Assembly (NCBI GenBank): GCA_020205615.1
Contig: CM035166.1
Coordinates: forward strand, 92,544,706 to 92,608,705
Length of the DNA: 64,000 bases
Direction of reading: 5' to 3'
From: Panax quinquefolius
Taxonomy: Eukaryota; Streptophyta; Magnoliopsida; Apiales; Araliaceae
Below are positions 10,995 to 22,867 of the stretch, piece by piece. The notes beneath the pieces are model-generated. The model was not told the DNA's origin, did no database searches, and was given only the letters and a program-made list of their open reading frames with translations. How positions within the stretch are numbered: the first letter of the stretch is position 1; every line of letters begins with the position of its first letter. The translations under genes were made by a program, and so were the position numbers.

Positions 10995-11205
10995 ATTCAA
11001 TATAACCCCTTTATTTTACATACCATGCTCACCTCTTTTAGCGACGGACCGAGTGACGATTCAGTCCGTCGCTATATCAGAGAATCGTCGACGAACAACA
11101 TATAGCGACATACCAAACTTATAGCGATAGACCAAACTGTCATCCTATCCGTCGCTAAAAAGAGTATGCAATGTATGTAAAATCAAGGGTATAGCCCTTG
11201 ATCCT
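10995..11205. mobile_element. Short palindromic MITE with TTTTAGCGACGGA arms
   Basis: The left arm (about 10998-11050) TATAACCCCTTTATTTTACAT...CTCTTTTAGCGACGG pairs with the reverse complement of the right arm (about 11150-11205), ATACCCTTGATTTTACATAC...TCTTTTTAGCGACGG. The centre carries further inverted GTCCGTCGCTA words. The structure and the TAGCGACGGA core are those of widespread plant foldback MITEs. No target duplication was resolved. Confidence 0.6.
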
Positions 11206-11753
11206 TTCCAATAACATATATATCATGTAGTTTACGTTTTTGTCAATTTTTTTGTTATTGAATATTCTTAATAAAAAAATTTGTCAGTTGTTATCGAATA
11301 TTCTTATAGGGTGGCACTTTTACAAAGTAAGCATCTTCAATGAATCAATGCTCGTGTTGCTTTGAAATTATATTCCCATTTATTAAGTATAAATTTTGTA
11401 CGCGTAGGTGACAAGTATTATAGTTTCTTTGCCTGGTCCAACTCGAAAATGTGTGAAAGAGTTGGGAAAATACTCATAGATTGGCTGATCATGTAATATC
11501 TTTCCTCCATTATGAAATATTCCATCCGTCCCGTAATAAATATTCTAATTTGACTTTTACGGTCAAATTGATCATTTTTAGAACTATGCCGTTATATCAT
11601 CTCAAGCTCAAATAAAATCAACAGGTTTAACACAACAGATGAAGCTAAAATGAGCATGTAAATGTAAATGTACATCTAAAATCTACCAGTAAATCCATGA
11701 GTAGCTAAAACTTGAAAGAAACATGCTGAATACAGATCTTCAGCATTCATGCT
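11206..11753. other. 3' flank of the cyclophilin gene
   Basis: Contains the presumed 3' UTR (minus strand) next to the stop codon at 11754. At about 11519-11570 there is an orphan Stowaway-like end, TATTCCATCCGTCCCGTAATAAATATTC on the plus strand broken here as TATTCCATCCGTCCCG plus AATAAATATTC, with no visible partner end. No further gene is seen. Confidence 0.5.
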
Positions 11754-14700
11754 TTACATTTCTCCACATTCAGCAATAACGCAAGCCAGTTTGGGGCGGT
11801 TGTTTGGTCCTGTAGCAACATTCTCAATCTTCCTGACAACTAAAAGACCATCTCCGAGCACTCGCTGTATGAATATATACAAATAAAGTTAGATAAAATC
11901 TTCGAAAACTGTTTCAACATCAGCAATATGAAAGCTATATTAAGTTATTAACCAAGTATGACGATATTACTTCTATTAATTCGGTATTAGGATTACGAAC
12001 AAGGAGATAGCGTTGCAACTCAGGAATGCTACCCACCCCACCAAGAGAGATTTTCATGAAATGACTACATATTTGACTCGTACATGCAATTTATAAACAT
12101 TTCCTCGACCTAAAATTTTAGATAAAAATCTTTGAAGCTGAATTGAAAATCTCAGGTTCAGTTTCTTGCTCTTTCGTCAATGCCTCAATGGAATTACTTC
12201 AGTGGTAATATATGCACTCAGGTATTTGTAGGCCTTCGGATTGATGCTTAGCCGAGGCCCTTAATAAAATTTACAATTATGTAAACCAGCTTTAACATTG
12301 ACTTGAAATTTTATACAAAAATGTTTGAAGCTGAATTAGAAATCTCAGGATTGATTTCTTGCTCTTGGACCTGTGGAACTACTTAAAAGTTCAAGTAGGC
12401 GTTCAGGTATTTGTAGGCCTTAGATTGATGCCATCCCAAGCCCCTTATAGTTTTATGAAGATGTCAAACTAAACTATATGTGCCGAGTGGCAGGCGTTCA
12501 AAGGAACTTATTCATAATAAAATTAAATGGATATATTAAGTACAATAAAATATACCATGAAGGGACACATACCCCAAATACTACGTGCTTGTTGTCAAGC
12601 CAATCACACTTCGCGCATGTGAGAAAAAACTGTAATTAAAGCACAAAGAACCACATAGATTCAATTAAAAAAGTTAAAGATTCACCGGGACATAAATATT
12701 TCCTAAAGAATCCAAGATATATTGGTAAGCCAACAATAATTTTGAAACTGGAAGCTGAAAAAGTATAGAACGGACCCTTACCCCATAAAAGTGGGGGGGG
12801 AAATATCATTTCAAACTTGACGATTTGCAAACCCTCCTCTCCACGTACCTCCCTTACTGTTTAAAATATGCAACTAAATATCGCTGCGGATGCGAAAAGG
12901 TTTCCCCCAAAGAATATGATTTGTGGAGCTTAAACAAATTTCGGCGCACCAGCGACTACCAGCAAATGGCACAGGACCCAATTCGGTATTAATGACCATG
13001 TTTTTGCATAAAATATCAACATAACTGTATTTATAAATTTGAAGATATTGATTGTGATACCTGACACCCATTAGCATTTGGTCCACTATTTGCCTGCCAA
13101 ATAGAAGAAAAAGAGTCACCAGTATCAGAAAATGTTCTCAATATCGTACTCAGATTTAATCTCAAAGGCTAATACAGGATTTCTCAAGTGAGCGTGAAGA
13201 CTGGCAGAGACCGAGTTCAAAAGGAGTAATAAAGGTAAACAAACAGATCATTACCACCCACCTGTTAAAACATATCAAAGGTACTTAAACTAAACAGTCG
13301 ACCATTCAACAATAAGATGCCATTAAATATTTGACAAATGATTGTTTTCCACCTTCCACATGAAACTTTTAGAATCTCAAATTCAAAAGACATGAAATAT
13401 GTATATAATTTTTCATTCAGTTCAAATTCTTAAAACGACAAAATGCCAAAAAGGGACATCTCTTAAATGGAAAAAGGAGAAATGAATATCAAATATAGCA
13501 AAAAAATACTCCCTTCATTCCAAAATATAAGATCTTAATATTCGGAACAATTCTATTCAGATGTTCTACATTATTCAGATGTCTAAACTGTTCAGATCTT
13601 AATATTCAGTTTTATCAAACACAGCCTAAAATTAAATATATTCACATCAATTTGAAGTTTAATATGTTATTGTTAGACCTCAAAAGTCAAAGGTGCAAGT
13701 ACTTAATATTTGTATCTCAAAAAAAAGAAAAGAAAGGATGATGAATAGTCAAAAAATATTGACTAAAGGTGGAGAAGAACTTTACTAAAGAAAAGTCTAA
13801 CCATTGACTACTTTTGCACTCCCTTACATTTTGTAAGATTGAATATCAATTTGTAAATAAATAAAGGAAAGACAAGCCATAACTGCCTATTCCACTCATA
13901 AAAAGTACTCAAAGAATGACCAATTTACCTCAAGAGGCTTAAGAAGCCACTAACATGTGAGGACCCTTCCAGATAGACAATAATGTAAACTCTCATAGGG
14001 TTCACCAATATGTATACAAAATCCTCACTAAAACATTTTACTGAACTAGTATGTACCTCCATTAATAAATTATAAGGTCAACTGGAGTCCATATTTAACC
14101 TCTTCTCCTCGGTCCTACTTGAGCCCGTGAGGTACCAACTTGAGGTCGTGTTGAGATTACTATTTGTCATCTGTCTACTTTTTTTTTTCTTTTTCTGAGG
14201 AGCGAATAGTTTTATTGGTAGGGAATTATATACAATTTCAGCATAATAATCTGCGAGTTGCTTTGGCTTCTTTTCAATTAAAACTAAATGGAAGTTAAAG
14301 ATGATGTCCTTAGTTGTTGTTTATTTCATTTTTTTTCTTTTTGTTTTGGGGGGGGGGGGGGGGGCAACAAAGAAGATGAGGTCTTAGAAAACTGAAGGAT
14401 CCATTAAATTGTGTTTAGCATTTTGTATCCAGTTATACCTTAGCCTTGTCATTTAGTATTAAACATTTCAATTTGTGCCCTGCTATTTACCAGTAAGCAA
14501 CCACAATAAGAAATCCCAAGCTATTTCAAATCTTTTTATACAATGAGGAGGCCTTCAGCAAAAATAAAAAATATAAATCAAGAACATCTAGTAAATCAAA
14601 ATAAAGACGTATTTTAGCACTATTTGTTATGGTAAAGTCCTCGCCCCCCTATGACTATACTATAGCATGGGCTTGGCCCTGTGTCAACTGATACAAGATC

Positions 14701-17700
14701 CCTCCCCATTAATGAAAGGACTAAGCCTTCCTTTGGATGGAGTTGACTCTTCCCATTCACTCAACTTATTAGTAGCTTTTTCATTCATTCTGTCCTTCGC
14801 AGCTTCATGCCGGAGTTGGGACTTAAATTAAAGAAATGGACTGCTTTCATTCAGGCTTGAATTATGGACATAGGCTGGCTAATGAGTACCATTGCTAGGG
14901 AGAGGCTTAAACCTAGTTCTACTTTAAATCGAAAAGAGGGGAGAACTTACTATACGGAGAGCGATAGAAAGGTGCCTTCTCTTCCTCCACGAAGGAATAA
15001 GGAGAAAATGTTTCGTGAGTGTGAATGTTGTATAGTTGTAACACTTTATAATTGTGTTGTCATATTTTATGCAAGATGTAAAATCAGATAATCTAAATTT
15101 CAGGATCTCACTTACTTAAAAGCTATTAGAATTTCTCCTATCTGGAAAATTATCAAATGGTTTTAAACATCAAAAAATAACAAACAAGAAAAAGATGATA
15201 ACAACCATTTACACTAAAAGGTGCACTTAGATGGCATCAAGCGCTACATTAGTTTTTTTGTCATAGAAAGAAAATTAAATGGTAATAAGAATCAACTGCA
15301 AAGCAACACGAAGAAGTGACTTCATGCATTATTGCATATGCAGGTAAAAGAAAACTTGCACAAGCAAAACAAAGAATAACATTTTCAAATAAACTTAGAC
15401 TGCAGTGAAAAAGGGAAATGACATATATTTGATTGAAGGACAGAATTAGATACCATTGACAATAGACCCGGGCCAGTGTGCTTCGCGATAAAATTTTCAT
15501 CATCAAACTTACTTCCGTATATCGATACACATCCACTACCATCACCCTGCACTCAAGACTAAACCATCAATGAATGAAATATACATTACATAAACAGAGT
15601 GAATAATATAACTACTACCATAGATGGAGTAATCACTACGGGTGTTCATTGGTAAAATACCGGCCCGAACCAACCCGAACCGATTACCGAAACTACTGAT
15701 AATTGGGTACCAATACCAGAACCAAATGAACCGGTAAATCAAACCGATTAGCCAGTCCGGTACCGGCCCAGTTCCGGTTTTTACCGGCTTCTATCGGAAA
15801 CAAGATTTTTAGCCCAAAAACTTTCAACCCAAAACTTTAAATACTGACTTAAATTTTTAAGCCCAAAATTATGCCAACCCAAAAGCTTAGTAAGATAGAC
15901 CTATTACAACCCAAACACAAAACTATAAGCCAAAAATTGGCCCAATTGGTATTTCTTGTTACATGATAATCATTTTATAAAGAAAATCTCCTTAAAATTT
16001 TACCAATTTAACCAATATGGGAGTTGTCCCAATTTGTATTTATTGTTACATGGTAATCATTTTATAAGGAGAATCTCCTTAAAGTTTTACCAATTTAACC
16101 AATATGGGACTTGAAGACAACTAAATAGTAAAGGCTTCACTTGGTAGTGTTTTTATAAAGAAAACTTTATTAAATTTTTATAATCTAATCCATGTGGGAC
16201 TTAGAAACAACTTATGTAAGATGGTGCCATAAGTTCCCGTATGTGATTTCCTTGGCATTCATTAGTGTCATTATAGTTGGTTTGATTTGATGAAAGTCTA
16301 AGTTGGTAAATTTACTTAAAGTTTTAGCAATGGTGTTTTTATAAAGAAAACTTTCTTAATTTTTTATAATCTAATCAATGTTTTTTTATAATCTAATCAA
16401 TGTGGGACTTAGAAACAAGCAATGGTGTCATAAGTTCTTCATTAGTGTCATTATAAGGGTTAAGTTATTTACATCCTTAATACTAATAATGCTTTGATTA
16501 TTTGTTATCTTAAATTCATTATTACATGATAATCAATTTATAAGGAAAATTTTCTTAAAATTTTATCAATTTAGCCAATATGGGACTTGGAGATTCACTT
16601 GGTAGTAATGTAGTATGTCATCTCTTGTTTAACAAGTCTCACATTGAATACATCCCACATTGTCTAGTATGCCATCTCTTGTCTTACCTCTATTCTATAA
16701 ATAGAAGAGACATTCAAGTTAATTTTACATGGCTAGACAACTAAACATCCTACATTGTCTAGTATGTCATCTCTTGTCTTACCTCTGTTCTATAAATAAA
16801 GAGACTTTCAATTATTTTTACATAGTTAGACAAAAGAGTCTTAAAACTTTTACATAGTTAGACAAAAGAGTCTTAAAAAATTGGTATTTAAATAATCGGT
16901 ACGATCAGTTCGGTTCGGTATTTACCGATCAAGCCAAACATCCAACCAAAACCGGAACCAAAAATTCGGTATGTACCGGATTTTTGTACCGATCCGGCTC
17001 AACTTTGTACCAAACCGACAGGTTCGGTTTCCCTAAAAATCGAAAAAACCGACCGGTTTGAACACCCCTAGTAATCACAACGTCGAAGGTGGAAATTTTG
17101 AGATTTTAAAGAGTAAAATGAGTCATGAAATTCAGCACATAAGAATAGTTTCATTTCCAACTCATTAGATCAAAAACAAGTTTTTTAGAAAAACTGTCCC
17201 CTAATAAGGACATGAATTGAGGTCCCCAAGTGAAACTGTTTTGTAGATTTGTGTGAACGACAGAAATCTACTTCCAAATTAGGTGAGGGGCAACACCTTT
17301 CCACATTTTACAACACAAGGCTCCAAAAGAAAAAGCGAGAAAAAAATATGCTACACCCTCTTCATATGAGCTTTTAGAGCAATTCATCGTTACCATAGTT
17401 AACATTCACATGTTTGATCACACCATGCACGCTCCATTTCACACCATATAACTTGTCCTATAAATTATAATTGGTTGTGAGCTATGAAGCACAAACACTT
17501 CTTGGAGGTCGGCTATCCGTGTAGGATACGTGTTGGAAACCGATACTCCCCAGACTTCTGGATAGGTATCTGATACTCATGAATACTTCAACTTTATTAA
17601 TTTTTAATTTTTTTACTTTCAATTACTTCTAGATACCCTAAGCATACTTCCACATAGCAAGGGGACTTGGATGCTATGCTACGACTTTTCCAGTGATAGG

Positions 17701-20700
17701 ACTAGCTTGCTTAATCTTATTTTTAGTTTACACCCTGCTTTGCATCTAATAACCTGGAGATGATTATGGTCTTTAAGACGTAATGTTTGACTAATATCTT
17801 TGGCTATGAATGATAAATTAGATGCTAGTAATAAGTCATAGGACTAGGAAGAAATGATGATCGTTTATGCAAATGTTGAGTTCCTACCTTTTTGGTTATG
17901 TTATACTTCCTCCATCCCACAACAGATGTGTAAAGTATCCCCAAAAAAAATGTCCCCTAAAAGATGTCTAAAGTACAGAAATCAAATTCGAATGTTATAT
18001 AAAGCCTATTTGACCCTCAAAGTACTTAATTAGGGTCAACGTCTTTTAAGAAAAAGAAATAACCATTACTTACGTAGGGTCCATTGTGGATAATATTTGA
18101 ACTTATTAATTCTTTCTCCTATAGCTTGATTTTTCTTAATTGGTGTGAAAGTTGCACTTAAGACATCTTTTATGGAGGGAGTAATAGGCTAGTTTTTTAA
18201 ACGAGCTTAAAACCGCTCACCTATAAATATGTAATATAAACTATTTATTATATACATATATCATATATGTATTATGTATATCTATAAAAATATGTATCAA
18301 CGTATCCCCAATGTATCGTATCCTACTTTTCCTCAAAATGTTGTATCACATTTCCTGTCGTGTCGTGTCCGTATCTGTATCATGTATCCATATCGGCGCT
18401 TCATACGTATTGTGCATATAACGTTCTACATTGAATATAGTTAAACCTTCTCGCTGAATATATGTAAACTACGTGGAGTACACCATCCATTCCTAATTGG
18501 TATGGGTTGTAAATCGTAACATTAATTGCTAAATAACTATATTACACTCGTCTCAATAAGCTAAAACTTCAAAATCCTTTGCTTGTTAAGCTTAAAGATT
18601 CTGAGTTCGATTACACCATCACCACCTTTCTTAATTAAACAACTTCAAAATTCAAAGCAATGGGCCACCCAAGTCCAAAAGGATAACAAATAAAATACAT
18701 ATTTGAGATAACTTTATGCAGAGCATAATTTGCCACCACAATTAGTTGTAAACAACCACCAAACCAAGAGAATTATTCTACATTAGCCATGCAGTGAAAT
18801 GGGTTTAGAGGTGAAACTAGAAGAGAAATTGACAAGAACATTGTAATTAAAAAAATATAATAAAGTAAACTGAATCAGCAGCAGTAGCCAGTAGTAACGA
18901 GGATAAGATAACACAGAAGCTGTTGCTCCTGAGGAGCAAAGCTTTCATACTAGGCTACTCTTTCATATGAAATATCATTTAGCTTTTCCATTCAAGACTG
19001 CCAAACCCTTAAACCCTTGGGAAATCTCAACTCAACTACGCATTTTATCCCACGCTAGTTGGGGTAGGTTGCAATGAAAAGGTAGAAAGAACGTAAAAAT
19101 TAAAAATTAAAAAAAAAAGCTAGAAAGAAAAATAAAATAAAGGAAGGAAGGAAGGAAGGAAAAGTGGTACAAGTAAAACAAAAACTAATAGTAACACCCT
19201 CGGGAAATATTATTCATTTAAATGAATCACCATTATTGATAAGCTATAAAGCTTTTATCGTCTTACTTTGCTTTAAAAAAAATTCATGAAAACAAAGCAG
19301 TTATCATAAATGTTGGGTAGATAACATCACCTTAAGTCGGTGAGAGAAGTATTACTTCAAGTCATAATATTTCACACTACTAAACAAACCAAGATAACTC
19401 TTGTAACATTTAAACAAAAATAGTGATCCATTGTGTGTTTGGTGAATGCATAAGAGAGATGGAGAAAAAGAGAGAAACCTTCAGAAAGTCACCAGCTTGA
19501 ATCATAAAATCCTTAATCACCCTATGGAACTGGCATCCCTTGTAACCAACAGGTAATCCAGATTTTCTGCCAATCCAATTTAGTAGATGGATGAGATAAA
19601 CAAAGAGAAACTCTTAACAGAACCGAATTTTAAATAGTTCCTGAACATTTCGAGGCCAAAACCGGAAAACTTCGTTCTAATGCAAGTGAAAACGTAAGCT
19701 AATTCTGATGAACAGTAATAAGAATTATCCAAAAAGGTTTCAAATACTACCACTGAACATTTAAGGAAATTTCAGAAACTGCATAACAAAAATGAAAGAA
19801 ACTTTAGTATATTCCGTTAACATATATCTCTTTAACCATGTTCATACTAGCATTCATAACAATTTCCTAAAATATGTTTACAATTTTCCAACTTATATAT
19901 TGATCTCTCTTTGACTTTTAAGATTTCATATTCTTTAATTATTTTAGATCAATAAATCAGTTTTCATAATCCTCTGAAGTGCCTAAATTTGGACTGTAGT
20001 CATCAATTCTTCCCAGTGGAAACTTCTCATTCCAGAAGTTGAGAACAAACTCGTACCACTGAGTTGCCCTTTTTATAGTTTCTGGATAACTTTTGTTACA
20101 TTTCTTAAGTTACCATCTTGAGACCTTCAAACTCCAATTACATTTTGAATCTAATTTCATGTTTCATATGTCATTTTGCTAGAAACAGACAATTACTAGC
20201 ACTCTGTTGCAACTAGCCAAGACTACTACTGCCACAATCCCATTTTAGATGTGCTCAAATCCTTTTCTGAATGTCCCAAACAATTGCATCTTTGATTTTT
20301 TTTCAGTTGTACAGCAACAAGCAAAGTTACAATATTACCCAATAATTTTACATGAGTGGAGGCACACCAAGGATATCATAAGTTTACCACAATAAACATC
20401 TTAAATTTATATGACTTCAACTATGGAAGTAAGTCCATCATCCATGAAGAGTAAAACAGAAAAAAATCAAAATAATAATAACAACATAGTCTTAATACTT
20501 TTCTCCTTAATGTCTTAAGATGGTGAGTTTTCACAGGAATAATCTAATTGGGACAAAGTCGCACAAGAAAACTATATTTATTATTTCAATGCCAAAACCT
20601 TTTTAAAAATTAAAATTCTAAAGTGAAAAACCTAAAATATTTACTAAAGGGGGGTGGCAGGGTTGAAACAAATAAGTTCCTTCAAGTGACTGTTGGCCTG

Positions 20701-22826
20701 TAAAACTTAATGACCTGACTCTTGCTAGTCAAATATCATGTCTAGTATGTGCCAACAAGTTAAAGTAATATATTGAATAATCACTCTCACACCTATTTAG
20801 ATGGTTTATATACATAAGTGGTTATGCAAATGGCACAGACACATGAAAAGAAAAAGGCTGATGGAGATCTCAGCATAGTAGCCATAGATAAACGTATTTC
20901 AGGGGTTAAATAGAAGATAATTACCTATACTCGCCGGTGCAGAATTGCCTGCCAAATACAAAAAAGAGTAGTTACAAAATGTGATATTAAAGCAGCAAAA
21001 AACCAAACACATGAAAGCATCACGAACACAGCAAGGAATATTGGCAAAGTATACAAACAGGTAATAGCATCATGTTAGTCAGCAAGGGATCTTTGCAAAC
21101 AACCTTTTTAGACTTGGCTGCCTTTTCTCTTTGGAATCTGAGCAAGCTTAGGCTATTCACAGATCTAAGATTTCTTCAATTTTCCAATAAAGTATAGTAA
21201 AATAAGATAAATTTGATCGACAGCATGAGGCCATGACCATAATGGATGTTTTTATGTTTATGCATGAAAATGCTAGTGGAACTTTGTGTTTTAAAAATCG
21301 CTAGACAGATCTAGGCAGTGTAGGGGGCACCTAGCACCTAGGTTGTGCGTTTTTGTAGGCAGACTAAGCATTTTCTTAAGCCGTCTTACTTATTTATTTT
21401 CCTATTGTATATATTTGTTACACTATACAATGGGAAAAGGCTTCCGGTGTGTGCTCTTGGAGGTTTAAAAAAATTTACATAAAATATTACCAAAAATAAA
21501 ATCTTTTTAAGGCTTAACAAATTCTTTATAAGTATTGTTGGGATTCAAAGCCTTTATTAAATTGATGCAGTAGGCGTCTGATTCCACCTAGGTAGAGGCC
21601 TAGCACCCAACCAAATCTAGGCGATAGAGGACCTACCCAGTGCCTAAGTAGGGATTAAGCGGACTTAGCAGGGATTTTTATCCCTTAGAACATTGGTGAT
21701 AAACATCTCTAAAGAACATCTGCTAGTGTAAAAAGGAGGAAGCAAGTTCCTAAAACTTCCAACATAAATTGACCAAGTGAAAACTCTTCTTTGGAGTGGT
21801 CAGGATAGGCCCTCTTCACAAATAGAGCCATCTTGACAAGGTCTAGTCTCATAGTTCTATAATGCAACTTATCCAACAAGGAGCAAGGTTTATCAGAAAT
21901 CGAGTACCAAAATTAAACATGAATAATGTTTAAGACTCGACCTCTTTTTCATTACATGTATATTACTAAGTATTTATGTATTTTTCCCTAAACCGATCAA
22001 AAATATAATGTTATTATGCCAAGTCTATATGCTGCAATTTTTATGGAAAAAAACATAAATATGGTGCACCACTGGAGAGATTATCTGTATTATACAGAAA
22101 TTGAAGCAACCCTCCAACAAGGGCTACATACTTTCTAGGATTGATGGACGGCTAAAAATAATGATCAAATCATCAAACCATAACTTAAGCAAATGTATCA
22201 AAATTCCTATTTATCTCCCACTTTTTATTTTGCATTGTGCTCTTTTTTTCTCTCTTCCATTCTTATATTCAATGGATTTTGGAGTTCCTTGATCAGGACA
22301 TGAGGCAGTATATGCAGACAGGTTGTCTATGTTTCTTCATTATAGATTACGATCTATTCACAATTAATTAATAAAAGTTCTTTGGCGAAATCAGAGAACT
22401 GAATGGTACCTACTCTTAAACCCTCAAAGTTATTGCTAATGGATAATTCATGACTCAAGAATGTTAAACATTAAAATTCTTTTAGTGCCTCTTTGTGAAT
22501 TTTCAATTCTGCTTCTTCTCATTCTTCTATTGAGTCATTAGAACTCCTCAGGCTTGTAGAACATAAAACCCTAGGACTTCTTCTTAATAAAAACTCAAGT
22601 GTAATGCTCAACTAGGAACCAGAGATTCTTCATTCCTCCGACCAACTGTTGTATCTCGGGTGCTCTTGGGAATTCTCTCCTCCTTTTATAACCTATGTGT
22701 TTTGAATTATCTATGATTATTTGTTGGTATTGTTTATGACTTCATGCTTATAGAAACTTGAAACTTCTATTGTTTGTTGTGTATAGTAACTTTTTTTATT
22801 TTGATATCTATTTTTTTGAATACATT

Positions 22827-22867
<41 letters not shown>

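Larger units (their letters stand above)
15547..19478 (-). other. Cyclophilin intron 3 (3.9 kb), rich in transposons
   Basis: Holds a hAT (15637-17070), a candidate larger inverted-end element (about 17,483-18,405) with a Stowaway inside it (17906-18181), and a (GGAA)n run (19142-19162). The remainder is AT-rich with no coding signal. Confidence 0.8.

Noticed and set aside
12874..13119. Minus-strand 81-residue frame
   Set aside because: It overlaps the 33-nt cyclophilin exon 5 in another frame and resembles no protein.
13508..13560. Stowaway-like end ACTCCCTTCATTCC
   Set aside because: No partner end or TA-flanked boundary could be found; kept only as a note. The same holds for about 3130 and about 11,519.
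14864..15091. Plus-strand 75-residue frame in cyclophilin intron 4
   Set aside because: It has no recognisable motif or exon signals and lies within an intron on the other strand.
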